64,000 nt of DNA from Ahrensia marina (GTDB lineage Bacteria; Pseudomonadota; Alphaproteobacteria; Rhizobiales; Rhizobiaceae): NCBI RefSeq assembly GCF_001293565.1, contig NZ_JXMU01000010.1, forward strand, positions 1 through 64,000, given 5' to 3'. Shown here one piece after another: positions 45,661-55,369 of this stretch (position 1 is the stretch's first letter; every line of letters starts with the position of its first letter). The notes below the pieces were generated by a model. It searched no databases, was not told the origin of the DNA, and saw only the letters and a program-made list of their open reading frames with translations. Position numbers and translations under genes: made by a program.

Positions 45661-48600
45661 GCGGAACTCGAAAATCGAGCGGAATATACCGGGAGCAATC
45701 ACCGATAGTGGGTTCACGGTCACTTGAGGACTGTCAAAACTACCAGACAGTTTGAAAGTAACACCGATCAACCCGCGATCGCGTCCATTACCCAAAAACA
45801 GACCCAAAATCGGGATTTCACCGAATAGCCGGTTTAAGCCGTAAGCAGGTAGAAACGTACCTGTCAGCCGCGTCTGGTTCTTACTGTCAAAAACCTTCCC
45901 GTCGATTACAAAACCGGCCAGCGGGCCGCGTGCAACAGCATCTGAAATATCCAAACTACCAGGGCTGAAAGCCAGATTGCCGGAGGCGCGCTCAAATTTA
46001 ATTTCCCGCGTATCAATTCTGCGGTTAACCGCCTGTTCCAAGCTCTGCGATCCACTCGATTTGGAGGAAACAAGTTGCGCAAGCTTCGGCTCGTTAAACA
46101 CGCGAAAATCATACAAATCGGCTTTTCCGCTTAGTATTTGCGGTCCAGCTCCGCTCAACGCCAGATTAAGCGTACCGCCGCGTACATTGGTATAAATATC
46201 CGCAAACCGTAAGAACTCACCGGCACCAAGCGCTTCCAATTTTACTTGGCGGTTGGAACCGGTGCCTTCTATGGTCAGAAAAACCGGAAAACCGGATTTG
46301 GTGGTACCCTGAATTGATAGTTGTGTCAGTGCGCCGCCACGTAATTGCATCTTTAGTTTAACATTTGTCAGGTGTTCGCCATGGAAGCCGGTAACGCGCC
46401 CGATATCGGCTGTGACATCTACAGCTATTGAACCGTCAGTTCCTTCGGTGCGCCGCGCTTCTGCGCGCACATGGCGCATAATACCGCGCGCATCAAAGGA
46501 CTTGCCATTCATACTGACGCTGTAACCCTTACCGTTACGCTTCACATCAAGCGCAATATTGTCCGCTTTGTTTAAACGCACAAAACCAAACCGCGCCCGC
46601 TGCAGTCCATTTTTATCGACATTTATGTCGCCTTCAGCACCAAAGCTATCGCCTTTCAGCTCAAAGTTCTTCAGTGTTGTCGCGCCATTATTCTCGATAA
46701 AATCAAAACCGGCATTTGCCTTGATTCCCGCCCCTTTGGCCCAACCGATCCACGGCAATGACAGTTTGGACGATGATAAATCAATGCTTACACGTGAGGC
46801 ATCGCTGCCGCCGCCGAACTTGACCGGTGTCGTTCCGGTTAAGAGTGTGTCCAACCCCGGCGCAATCTTTTTTCGGTCGGCATCTTTCAGCACTAAAGAT
46901 ATATCGCGCTTGGGTGTTACGCCGGAATTATTGAACGGCAAAACCATGGCAATATCAGCAGGCAGCCCATCAATGTCACCTTTCAGGTCGAAATTCCCTT
47001 TTTCCGGATCAAGCTGTATGCGCCCGTTCAGCCCGCGCAGGTTCCGCCCTTCAATTTTTGCTTCACTACCGGCGTTAGCAACTTTTAAATCCACCGCCCA
47101 ATCAGGCGGCGCCGAGTTAGGGCCGTCGCCAAGCACAAAATCCACAGTCACATTGGCATCAACATCACCTAGCAAATCAACAGGTTCGAATTGATAAAAT
47201 CGTGTCGCCTCAATGGGTTTGAGCGCAACAAGCTCACCAATAGCGCGCGATTCACCCGTCATATTCATTTTCAAATTCGCATCGATTTTACCGTCCGTGC
47301 CATCAGGCAAAATCAGGGTCAGCGTCGCATCTTTTACATTTGTTTTAAGGCCGCTCGGCAAAAGCAGAGAGCCTTGATCAATATTGACGATTGTTACGCC
47401 GTTAGCACTGGATAGATGGCCGCTAGCATTTTGAACCGGCGGAATATTGCCAACCACGCTAAACTCAATGTCCTCAACATCCAGTTCGACAGTGGTTTCA
47501 TCCGAATGTTCGCGCAGAGTGCCGGCAATCCTTCGTTTTAACGGTTCAACGATATCAAAGCGTGCCTTAACAACCCTTCCGCCACCGGCAAGATTTTCCA
47601 ACGCCCAGCGCCGAGCACCTCTTGCAACAGGGGCTGGCCAAAGCTGCTTAACCCCGGCAACAGACATATCATTGGCAAATACTGTAAAGATCGCCGTCGG
47701 ATATTCCCCTTTCAGCGCAAGTTCGCCCTCGCCATTCATCGTCCCGCTATCGGAATTGATGTCCAACCGTGTAAAGCTGATAATTTCCTCCGACAAAAGA
47801 AACGAGCCTTGCGCTCTGGCGGCAAACTTGACCGGCTCTTCATTGGCGTCACTGGCATAAGCCACGCCATTATTGGCCAGCACTTCAAATTGATAGACAT
47901 TCTTGTCAGTCACATCAGGCTGGTCACGAAAACGGCCACTTAGATCCAGCGTTGTGCGGCCCACCCGCCACGGCGTTGTATGCAGCGTAATCGCCTCGGT
48001 GGCAAAATCAGCACTCAATCTTAAGGCGCCATCAATTGGGACAAAGTCGTCCTGATCCAGCTTGAATGCAATATCTTCGGGATAAGCTTCAATCGTAGCC
48101 ATATCGGACGCATCTTGATTTGCATTGACGAAATGTAGGGACGCCCTGCCGCGCATCGGTTCATGGCGTTTTTCAGGGTCGCGGTCTTCATCCAATTTGG
48201 AAAACATCGTCTGGAACCGGCGCCACGGCAGCGGCATATTGGTTGCCTCCACACTCAGTTCCTGAACATCGCCTGCTTTGGCATCGCCATTGATAATATT
48301 AGCAAATTTCGGCAGCACCAGTTTTCCGGTCACAGGCACGTCATAGCCGTCTATGACAAATTGCCCATCGAAATTTGCTTGGCCTTTTTCCGCCCTCATT
48401 GCCAAAGTTACAACTTCAATAGCATTGGAATAGACATTGTCGCGCAGAAGCACCTTCACATCTTCTGCATTCAGACGCATACCGCCTTCCTGCGAAACTA
48501 GCCCGCCCACACTATTGTCTAAAGTGGCAAAAACAGCCTCGAACCTATCGTGGGCATCACTGATTTTAACGCGCGGCGTTTCACCTAGTTCGGACTTTCG

Positions 48601-49083
48601 CATATCCAGTGTAGCACCGCGCAGCCGCACCGATGAAAATTCCGGATTTCCGCTTATCAGCGATCGCGTGCGAATACCTACAATCAATTCATCAGCAGAA
48701 AGCATTTGTTGCTGGTCGCTCTTCCGCGTCAGCTTGACATCTTTAAAGGTGATGCCCAAACCGCTTGACCAGACAATAGCGACATTAGTGTCACCCACTT
48801 CGGCATTCATCGTTGGCGGTACAACACGACGCAATGCATCAGCCGCGGCATTTCCGACAACCGGCATAACCACACCGCTGCGCACAACAAAGAACAAAGT
48901 GGCGAGTGCAAAAACAAGAAACAGGCAGATACCGATAATACAACGGCGCAGAACAAGATGTCTGGGCGGTATGAGCGGGGCATGAACCGGCCCTTTACCC
49001 CCACGATAAGACGGCAATGTATGCAGAGAACTATGAGCTTTCCTTCTCACTTTCCGCATTTTATCGTCGGTTTTCTGGTTCAA
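45658..49083 (-). CDS. Large AsmA-like (DUF3971) envelope protein
   Basis: 1141 aa. A basic cytoplasmic N-terminus of about 45 residues, one membrane segment (CIIGICLFLVFALATLFFVV, about 47-67), then a very long beta-rich periplasmic region containing DUF3971 (about 300-700) and a C-terminal AsmA-like domain (LSGAGPQILSGKADLYDFRVFNEP...NPLSVIAPGIFRSIFEF). YhdP/TamB-type relatives form lipid-conducting bridges between the membranes; a role in phospholipid transport is inferred. Its stop codon lies within the dispersed repeat. Confidence 0.85.
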   Translation of the reverse strand: MNQKTDDKMRKVRRKAHSSLHTLPSYRGGKGPVHAPLIPPRHLVLRRCIIGICLFLVFALATLFFVVRSGVVMPVVGNAAADALRRVVPPTMNAEVGDTNVAIVWSSGLGITFKDVKLTRKSDQQQMLSADELIVGIRTRSLISGNPEFSSVRLRGATLDMRKSELGETPRVKISDAHDRFEAVFATLDNSVGGLVSQEGGMRLNAEDVKVLLRDNVYSNAIEVVTLAMRAEKGQANFDGQFVIDGYDVPVTGKLVLPKFANIINGDAKAGDVQELSVEATNMPLPWRRFQTMFSKLDEDRDPEKRHEPMRGRASLHFVNANQDASDMATIEAYPEDIAFKLDQDDFVPIDGALRLSADFATEAITLHTTPWRVGRTTLDLSGRFRDQPDVTDKNVYQFEVLANNGVAYASDANEEPVKFAARAQGSFLLSEEIISFTRLDINSDSGTMNGEGELALKGEYPTAIFTVFANDMSVAGVKQLWPAPVARGARRWALENLAGGGRVVKARFDIVEPLKRRIAGTLREHSDETTVELDVEDIEFSVVGNIPPVQNASGHLSSANGVTIVNIDQGSLLLPSGLKTNVKDATLTLILPDGTDGKIDANLKMNMTGESRAIGELVALKPIEATRFYQFEPVDLLGDVDANVTVDFVLGDGPNSAPPDWAVDLKVANAGSEAKIEGRNLRGLNGRIQLDPEKGNFDLKGDIDGLPADIAMVLPFNNSGVTPKRDISLVLKDADRKKIAPGLDTLLTGTTPVKFGGGSDASRVSIDLSSSKLSLPWIGWAKGAGIKANAGFDFIENNGATTLKNFELKGDSFGAEGDINVDKNGLQRARFGFVRLNKADNIALDVKRNGKGYSVSMNGKSFDARGIMRHVRAEARRTEGTDGSIAVDVTADIGRVTGFHGEHLTNVKLKMQLRGGALTQLSIQGTTKSGFPVFLTIEGTGSNRQVKLEALGAGEFLRFADIYTNVRGGTLNLALSGAGPQILSGKADLYDFRVFNEPKLAQLVSSKSSGSQSLEQAVNRRIDTREIKFERASGNLAFSPGSLDISDAVARGPLAGFVIDGKVFDSKNQTRLTGTFLPAYGLNRLFGEIPILGLFLGNGRDRGLIGVTFKLSGSFDSPQVTVNPLSVIAPGIFRSIFEFR

Positions 49084-49194
49084 ATTGATCCCGAATTGAA
49101 TTTTGTTTTATAAATTACCGAATCGCCATTAAATTATGGCTTAGTCACCATATATCGAACACACCGAAATTCACGCGAAAATGAAAGAATCCAC

Positions 49195-49668
49195 ATGAGC
49201 GAACTGACGGAAGGCTCTAGCGCACCGAACATTTCATTGCCAGCAGACAACGGCAATATCGTGTCGATCGATGATTTTAATGGGCAACAGGTCGTGCTTT
49301 ATTTCTACCCGAAAGATGATACGCCCGGATGCACCAAGGAAGCCATTGCCTTTACCGAATTTCTGGATTCTTTTGCAGAGCAGAACACCGTCATTCTGGG
49401 CGTGTCGCCAGACACCGTCGCCAAGCATGAGAAATTCAAAGCCAAACACGATTTACGCGTAACATTGCTCGCCGATGAAGACCACGAACTCGCCGAAGCA
49501 TTTGGTGTCTGGCTAGAGAAAAATATGTATGGCCGGAAGTATATGGGCGTGGAACGGTCCACCTTTCTGATTGATAAAACAGGAAAAATCGCGAAAATCT
49601 GGCGCAAAGTAAAAGTCCCCGGCCATGCCGAAGCTGTTTTGGAAGAAGCTGCCGCCTTAAACAATTGA
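49195..49668 (+). CDS. bcp: Thiol peroxidase, BCP/PrxQ family
   Basis: 157 aa thioredoxin-fold peroxiredoxin. The peroxidatic Cys lies in YPKDDTPGCTKEAIAF; the resolving Cys usually found five residues later is absent, so it is a 1-Cys or atypical member. SPDTVAKHEKFKAKHDL and RSTFLIDKTGKI are family features. It reduces hydroperoxides in the cytoplasm. Divergent from the AsmA-like gene. Confidence 0.92.
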   Translation: MSELTEGSSAPNISLPADNGNIVSIDDFNGQQVVLYFYPKDDTPGCTKEAIAFTEFLDSFAEQNTVILGVSPDTVAKHEKFKAKHDLRVTLLADEDHELAEAFGVWLEKNMYGRKYMGVERSTFLIDKTGKIAKIWRKVKVPGHAEAVLEEAAALNN

Positions 49669-49798
49669 ATTGAAAATAGGTTTTGAGAGCATATTCAATG
49701 CTCCTCGAACGTATCAATTTGGCGGCCTCAAAACGGTTTATTAACCCTAATAAAGTGTAATCAAGTCATCCGTATTTATCGCATGACAGGGTTTACAC

Positions 49799-51052
49799 GT
49801 GAAAAAGGTCCAAGAGTTCGGCAAAAGAAAAGAACCGCACACTGTAATCATTGCACAGGGTCAAGACATCCGTCATTTCACTGTAAGGCCTTGGGCCGTT
49901 GGCATTGCTGCAACGGTGTTTATGGCAATGGCTGTAGGCTACCTGCTCTCAACAAGCTATCTTATTTTACGCGATGACCTGCTCAACACAGCCGTTGCAC
50001 GTCAGGCAAAGCTGCAACACGCCTATGAGGACCGTATTGCATCATTGCGTGGACAAGTTGACCGCATCACGTCGCACCGCCTTCTCGACCAGCAGTTTAT
50101 GGAAGGCAAAATTGCCGAACTTGCCAGCCGCCAGAATATTTTAGCCAGCCGTTCAAACCGGATCGAGCCTCTGCTCGAGCGCGCCAAAGAGCTTGGTCTT
50201 TCCTCGACACCGGCTTCCGCAATGCCGGTACCTAAATTACGCCCCGGATCAAACAACAAGCAAGCAAGGCTAGGCTTTAGCGCGCCTCGTCCAGATGTTG
50301 ATACAATGACAACCGGATCAATTGCGACAGAGCATGTAGATGAATTACCGAGCCTGACAAAACTCGCCGATGTTAGAAGTGATCTTTATGACATTGAGCG
50401 TACACAGATTGAGCAAATCGCCGCCCTATCTGATGCCGCTGCAGAACAGAGGATGAAGATCGTCAATACAGCGCGCAAAGCAGGCTTGCCAATACGTGCA
50501 ATAGAGGAAACAACAGGGACCGGCGGTCCTTTCATTCCCACTGATGCAAAAGATTTAAACGCCGTTTTTGACAGCGAGATCGCCTCTTTCAACAATGCCA
50601 TGCAAGAGCTTGAAAAAACAAAGAAAGCCGTGCGCTCTTTCCCGATTGTCAATCCAGCCCCGGGCAAAAGTATTTCCAGCAAATTCGGACGTCGCAAAGA
50701 TCCGATCATTGGCCGCAGCGCATTTCACGGCGGCATTGATTTTAGAGCGCCCACAGGCACACGAATAAATGCTGCCGCCGATGGAAAAGTTGTTAAAGCC
50801 GGACGCAATGGCGGCTACGGCAATCTGGTGGAAATCAAACATGCCAACGGTTTAACGACACGCTATGCCCATTTGAGCCGGATTTATGTCAAAGTCGGTC
50901 AGAAAGTTGTCGCCGGACAAAAAGTCGGCGCGGCTGGCAGCACAGGCCGTTCAACAGGCCCGCATCTTCATTATGAAGTACGTTCCGGCGGTAAACCTAT
51001 TAATCCGATCGGCTATCTCAACGCCGGTTCTCGCCTAAGCGATTATCTCTAA
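49799..51052 (+). CDS. M23 (LytM) family peptidoglycan hydrolase with membrane anchor
   Basis: 417 aa, GTG start after AGGG. One N-terminal membrane segment (about residues 35-55), a coiled-coil region (about 60-110 and around 210), and a C-terminal M23 domain with zinc ligands in AFHGGIDFRAPTG (His, Asp) and GPHLHYEVRSGG (HxH). It faces the periplasm and should cut or regulate cutting of peptidoglycan cross-links, as in division or envelope growth. Four bases separate its end from the convergent recJ. Confidence 0.9.
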   Translation: MKKVQEFGKRKEPHTVIIAQGQDIRHFTVRPWAVGIAATVFMAMAVGYLLSTSYLILRDDLLNTAVARQAKLQHAYEDRIASLRGQVDRITSHRLLDQQFMEGKIAELASRQNILASRSNRIEPLLERAKELGLSSTPASAMPVPKLRPGSNNKQARLGFSAPRPDVDTMTTGSIATEHVDELPSLTKLADVRSDLYDIERTQIEQIAALSDAAAEQRMKIVNTARKAGLPIRAIEETTGTGGPFIPTDAKDLNAVFDSEIASFNNAMQELEKTKKAVRSFPIVNPAPGKSISSKFGRRKDPIIGRSAFHGGIDFRAPTGTRINAAADGKVVKAGRNGGYGNLVEIKHANGLTTRYAHLSRIYVKVGQKVVAGQKVGAAGSTGRSTGPHLHYEVRSGGKPINPIGYLNAGSRLSDYL

Positions 51053-51055
51053 GTT

Positions 51056-52834
51056 CTAGACAGGAACCGCAGCGTCGATAATGCGAAGTTGCGGCGTAAC
51101 GCGGCCATTCCAGTGGTTGGCACTTAAAGTGCCCGCAACATGAATGGGATTGTCTTGACCTTGCCGTAAAACATTGCCCAACTCGCTTTCAACTGCTCTG
51201 AATGCAATTGCATCGATTTGTGCGCCGTCTTGCGCTCGTAGCGCTACTTTTAAATGGCCCTGCCCGACCGGCTTTGAAAAAGCCACCATATGATTGGGTA
51301 GCACAAAGACAGGCTCGGGGTTGCCAGCGCCGTACGGTCCGGCTTTGCTCAGCAATTCAATGAGAGCGATATTGCAACCACGCGCTGAAAGTGCGCCGTC
51401 AATTTTCTGCTCCGAGGTGTTCACCAAATCCTGCACAGCGGCTGCGGCTTGCTCGTCAAAAAAGGCTCGCAGTGCGCCAAGCTTCGCTTTCTCAACTGTG
51501 ATGCCCGCGGCCATAGCATGCCCGCCGCCCTTGATAAGCAAACCTGCATCAACCGCCATGCGCACGACTTTACCAAGGTCGAAACCTGGAATTGAGCGTC
51601 CGGAACCAGTTCCTTTTCCATCGCGCCCAAGCGCTATGGCGAAGGACGGACGCCGCGTTGAATCTTTAAGCCGCGAAGCAATCAAGCCCGCAATTCCCGG
51701 ATGCCAGTCTTCGCTGGCTGTAATAATGATTGCCGGCGGTGAAGACGATTGTAATTCGCGTTCGGCCTCAGCCTTCGCCTCCGCAACCATCTGCACTTCA
51801 ATCGCTTGACGCTGCGCGTTGAGTTCATCCAGTTCTTTTGCCACCTCGGCAGCCCGATTGGCATCGGTTTCTGTAAGCAGTTTGGCACCAAGCGAGGCAT
51901 CACCAATACGCCCGCCAGCATTGATGCGCGGGCCAATGGCAAAACCAAAATGAAATGGATTAATCGGCTCGCCAATTCGGGCAGCCGATGCCAGTGCCGC
52001 AATACCCAAATTCGTCTGATGCCGCGCTGTCACAAGTCCTTTAGCCACAAATGCGCGATTAAGCCCGATCAACGGAACAACATCGCAGACCGTTGTCAGC
52101 GCCACCAGATCAAGCAAACGCATCAGGTCAGGCAAGTCGCTCTTCCCGGACGCGCGCAATTGACGTGACACTTCAACCAGACACATGAAAACGACACCGC
52201 CGGCACATAAGTGCCCAAGGCCGGAAATATCATCCTCACGGTTCGGGTTCACTACTGCGACCACTTCCGGCAGTGCACCGCCAACCTGATGGTGATCAAG
52301 AACAACAATCTCGATACCGGCGCCGTCAATGGCGGCAAATGCCTCGGCACTGTTTGTGCCGCAGTCGACGGTGACAATAAAATCATTGCGCTCTGCAAGT
52401 GCCTTCATGGCCGCAGCATTGGGTCCATATCCCTCATATATTCTGTCAGGAATATAGATCTCTACTTGCAGGCCAAAATGCCCGAGATAACGGGCCATCA
52501 AAGCAGACGAACCGGCACCATCCACATCATAATCACCAAAAACGGCCACTTTTTCTTGGGTGTTAATGGCCTTCGCAATGCGCGAGGCTGCAGCTTCCAT
52601 ATCGGTTATGGTGCGCGGATCAGGCATCAATGCCTTGATCGTTGGATCAAGAAACTCTTTGACTTCATCACGATGAACGCCGCGCGCTGCAAGAACCCGT
52701 GCCAGAATATCGGGAACACCATGTGTCTGCGCGATATCCAGCGCGATATTTTTCTGCGGTGCGGACAAACGCTCTACCCAGCGCCGACCGCCCGCAGAAT
52801 TTTCAATACCAAGAAATGTCTGGCTTTTGCTCAT
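51056..52834 (-). CDS. recJ: Single-strand DNA exonuclease RecJ
   Basis: 592 aa. DHH phosphoesterase motifs: VFGDYDVDGAGSSALM, VTVDCGTNSAEA, VVLDHHQVGG, and the DHHA1 motif GGGHAMAAGITVEKAK; an OB-fold C-terminus follows. RecJ degrades single strands 5'-3' in recombination and mismatch repair. Downstream of glpX in the conserved hom-glpX-recJ order. Confidence 0.94.
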   Translation of the reverse strand: MSKSQTFLGIENSAGGRRWVERLSAPQKNIALDIAQTHGVPDILARVLAARGVHRDEVKEFLDPTIKALMPDPRTITDMEAAASRIAKAINTQEKVAVFGDYDVDGAGSSALMARYLGHFGLQVEIYIPDRIYEGYGPNAAAMKALAERNDFIVTVDCGTNSAEAFAAIDGAGIEIVVLDHHQVGGALPEVVAVVNPNREDDISGLGHLCAGGVVFMCLVEVSRQLRASGKSDLPDLMRLLDLVALTTVCDVVPLIGLNRAFVAKGLVTARHQTNLGIAALASAARIGEPINPFHFGFAIGPRINAGGRIGDASLGAKLLTETDANRAAEVAKELDELNAQRQAIEVQMVAEAKAEAERELQSSSPPAIIITASEDWHPGIAGLIASRLKDSTRRPSFAIALGRDGKGTGSGRSIPGFDLGKVVRMAVDAGLLIKGGGHAMAAGITVEKAKLGALRAFFDEQAAAAVQDLVNTSEQKIDGALSARGCNIALIELLSKAGPYGAGNPEPVFVLPNHMVAFSKPVGQGHLKVALRAQDGAQIDAIAFRAVESELGNVLRQGQDNPIHVAGTLSANHWNGRVTPQLRIIDAAVPV

Positions 52835-52886
52835 GACTGCTTTTCAGCCTGTCACTCCATTACGTCAAGCGCAATGATTGCCGGTA

Positions 52887-53873
52887 TCAGTTGAATTTCT
52901 CAACATCCTGGTGGCGCGCTGTAATTTCGCGCACTGTGCGTGATGATGAACGCATCACAATTGTCTCGGTCTGAATGTAATTTTTTGCAAACTTAACGCC
53001 TTTCAGCATATTGCCATCGGTAACGCCTGTAGCTGCGAAAAGAACATCGCCAGATGCCAGCTCGGTCATTTTATAGGAACGTGTTGGGTCAGAAACACCC
53101 ATTTTAGCAGCACGCGCGACCTTTTCCGGTGTATCCAGAATAAGGCGTCCCTGCATTTGCCCGCCGACACAGCGCAGGGCAGACGCTGCCAAAACGCCTT
53201 CAGGCGCACCGCCACGTCCCATATAAATATCAACGCCCGTTACATCCGGATCTGTTGTGTCGATAATTCCGGCCACATCACCATCGCCAATAAGCCGGAC
53301 GGCTGCGCCGGTGGAACGCACGGCAGCAAGAATTTCATCATGACGCGGCCGGTCAAGAATACATGCTGTAATTTCAGAGACAGGCACACCTTTTGCTTTT
53401 GCAAGCGCTTTAATGTTGTCTGCTGGATCAGCATCAATATCAACGATACCTTCTGGATAACCTGGTCCGATCGCTAGTTTGTCCATATATACGTCAGGCG
53501 CAAACAGCAGCGTGCCTTTCGACGCCATGGAAATAACCGCCAGAGAGTTCGGCATGTTTTTTGCGCAAATTGTTGTTCCTTCAAGAGGGTCAAGCGCAAT
53601 ATCAACTTCAGGACCATGACCAAGACCAACCTCTTCACCGATGTAAAGCATTGGCGCTTCATCGCGTTCGCCTTCACCGATCACCACTGTGCCGCGAATT
53701 GGCAGGCGGTTGAGCTCGGCGCGCATGGCATCAACAGCAACCTGGTCAGCAGCTTTTTCATCACCGCGGCCGCGCAATCGTGCCGCCGCAACCGCAGCAG
53801 CCTCCGTTACACGGGCCAATTCCATTGCAAGTTCACGTGTCAAACCAGAATCTGTTGAGCGGCGGTCATTCAT
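52887..53873 (-). CDS. glpX: Fructose-1,6-bisphosphatase, class II
   Basis: 328 aa from the ATG at 53873; four codons upstream a TTG is in frame but unlikely. GlpX motifs: EAAAVAAARLRGRGDEKAAD, VVIGEGERDEAPMLYIGE and the metal site DIALDPLEGTTICAKN, then YMGRGGAPEGVLAASAL. It dephosphorylates fructose-1,6-bisphosphate in gluconeogenesis. Lies 135 bases after hom. Confidence 0.94.
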   Translation of the reverse strand: MNDRRSTDSGLTRELAMELARVTEAAAVAAARLRGRGDEKAADQVAVDAMRAELNRLPIRGTVVIGEGERDEAPMLYIGEEVGLGHGPEVDIALDPLEGTTICAKNMPNSLAVISMASKGTLLFAPDVYMDKLAIGPGYPEGIVDIDADPADNIKALAKAKGVPVSEITACILDRPRHDEILAAVRSTGAAVRLIGDGDVAGIIDTTDPDVTGVDIYMGRGGAPEGVLAASALRCVGGQMQGRLILDTPEKVARAAKMGVSDPTRSYKMTELASGDVLFAATGVTDGNMLKGVKFAKNYIQTETIVMRSSSRTVREITARHQDVEKFN

Positions 53874-54008
53874 ATCAATATCCAATTATTGGCAGCACAA
53901 AACGCTGCTTTACCAAACTAGACTAGGGAAAAGCACACCTCGACGTGACTTGAAAGCACCGTTTGCAGACAAGGTTAAACTCAATCGATTTAGAATTAAG
54001 TTATTTGC

Positions 54009-55325
54009 CTATTCAGCTTTTTCGATGCGGATAACTTGCGGTGTCGAGACAAGATAGCCCTCTTCCGTAATCGACTTGATCGCTTTGCGAATGGCTGATT
54101 CGGTTGTCTCATGCGTGATGATGATGACCGTTTTCGCATTAGACGCCACTGTGTGGGCCGGATCGCGCTGAACGATTGATTCAAGCGAAATGTTATTTTC
54201 TGCAAAATCCGTTGCAATCGCAGCAAATGCGCCCGGTTTGTCGTGAACAACCATACGCACGAAGTAACCGCCTGCATGGGACTCAATTTCAGCGCGCTGA
54301 TATGTTTTCAAGTCCGCGACTGAACGGCCGAAAACAGGCGCTTGTTGGTGTCCGGGGCGTGATTTCGCAATATCCGCCAAATCGCCCATGACAGCAGAAG
54401 CAGTCGCATCGCCGCCCGCTCCCGGGCCTGACATTAATAGTGAACCGACAATATCCGCTTCAACAGCAACGGCATTGGTCACGCCGTCAATCTGCGCAAT
54501 CACTGATGTCAGCGGCACCATTGTCGGGTGAACACGCTGCTCGATACCCGTATCGGTTTTTTGGGCAACGCCAAGCAACTTGATACGGTATCCAAGATCG
54601 CGTGCGGCCTGAATATCGCCCAGCGAAATATTTGAAATACCTTCCAGATAAATCTCGTCAACGGCAACTTCAGTACCAAAGGCAATAGACGTTAAAATGG
54701 CGAGTTTATGCGCGGTATCATTGCCCTCAATATCAAAGGTCGGGTCGGCTTCGGCATAGCCAAGGCGCTGCGCATCAGCCAGACATTCTTCAAAGCTGAT
54801 TTCATCGCGTTCCATACGTGTCAAAATGTAGTTCGCGGTACCATTCATAATGCCATACAGGCGATTGGTATCATTGCCTGAAATGGATTCGCGCATTGTT
54901 TTGACAATCGGAATACCGCCGGCAACCGCAGCTTCAAAATTTAGCACCACACCGCTGGCTTCCGCAGCACGTGCCAGTTCCAGACCATGCTTGGCCAAGA
55001 GCGCCTTATTGGCTGTAACGACATGTTTTCCGGCTTTAAGAGCTGCCAATACGCTGTCTCGTGCAGGCCCCTCATCGCCGCCGATCAATTCGACATAGAC
55101 ATCAACATCTGCTGATACAGCAAGTTCTTCTGCCTTATCGAACCATTGAAATCCGGAAATATCCACGCCGCGGTCGCGAGACTTGTCACGTGCAGAAACA
55201 CTCGTCACCGTGATGGGTCGCCCGCACTGAGAAATGAGAAGTCCGGATTTTTCATTGAGCACCCGAACCAGTGAAGCACCGACTGTACCCAGGCCGGCAA
55301 TGCCCACACGCAAACTATTATTCAT
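54009..55325 (-). CDS. hom: Homoserine dehydrogenase
   Basis: 438 aa. NAD(P)-binding VGIAGLGTVGASLVRVL at the N-terminus, catalytic-domain motifs VVTANKALLAKHG, AAVAGGIPIVKTMRESISGN, GIMNGTANYILTRM and GYAEADPTFDIEGNDTAHKLAIL, and a C-terminal ACT domain (VVHDKPGAFAAIATDFAENNISLESI) for threonine feedback. It reduces aspartate semialdehyde to homoserine. Follows the aminotransferase gene closely. Confidence 0.95.
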   Translation of the reverse strand: MNNSLRVGIAGLGTVGASLVRVLNEKSGLLISQCGRPITVTSVSARDKSRDRGVDISGFQWFDKAEELAVSADVDVYVELIGGDEGPARDSVLAALKAGKHVVTANKALLAKHGLELARAAEASGVVLNFEAAVAGGIPIVKTMRESISGNDTNRLYGIMNGTANYILTRMERDEISFEECLADAQRLGYAEADPTFDIEGNDTAHKLAILTSIAFGTEVAVDEIYLEGISNISLGDIQAARDLGYRIKLLGVAQKTDTGIEQRVHPTMVPLTSVIAQIDGVTNAVAVEADIVGSLLMSGPGAGGDATASAVMGDLADIAKSRPGHQQAPVFGRSVADLKTYQRAEIESHAGGYFVRMVVHDKPGAFAAIATDFAENNISLESIVQRDPAHTVASNAKTVIIITHETTESAIRKAIKSITEEGYLVSTPQVIRIEKAE

Positions 55326-55369
55326 TTTCAGACCTTTGACGCTCTTTGGAAGATTTCAGTGCCGCTTTA

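Noticed and set aside
52211-52894. A 227-codon open frame on the plus strand across recJ
   Set aside because: Antisense to clear RecJ DHH motifs, with low-complexity His/Cys-rich translation and no recognisable domain.
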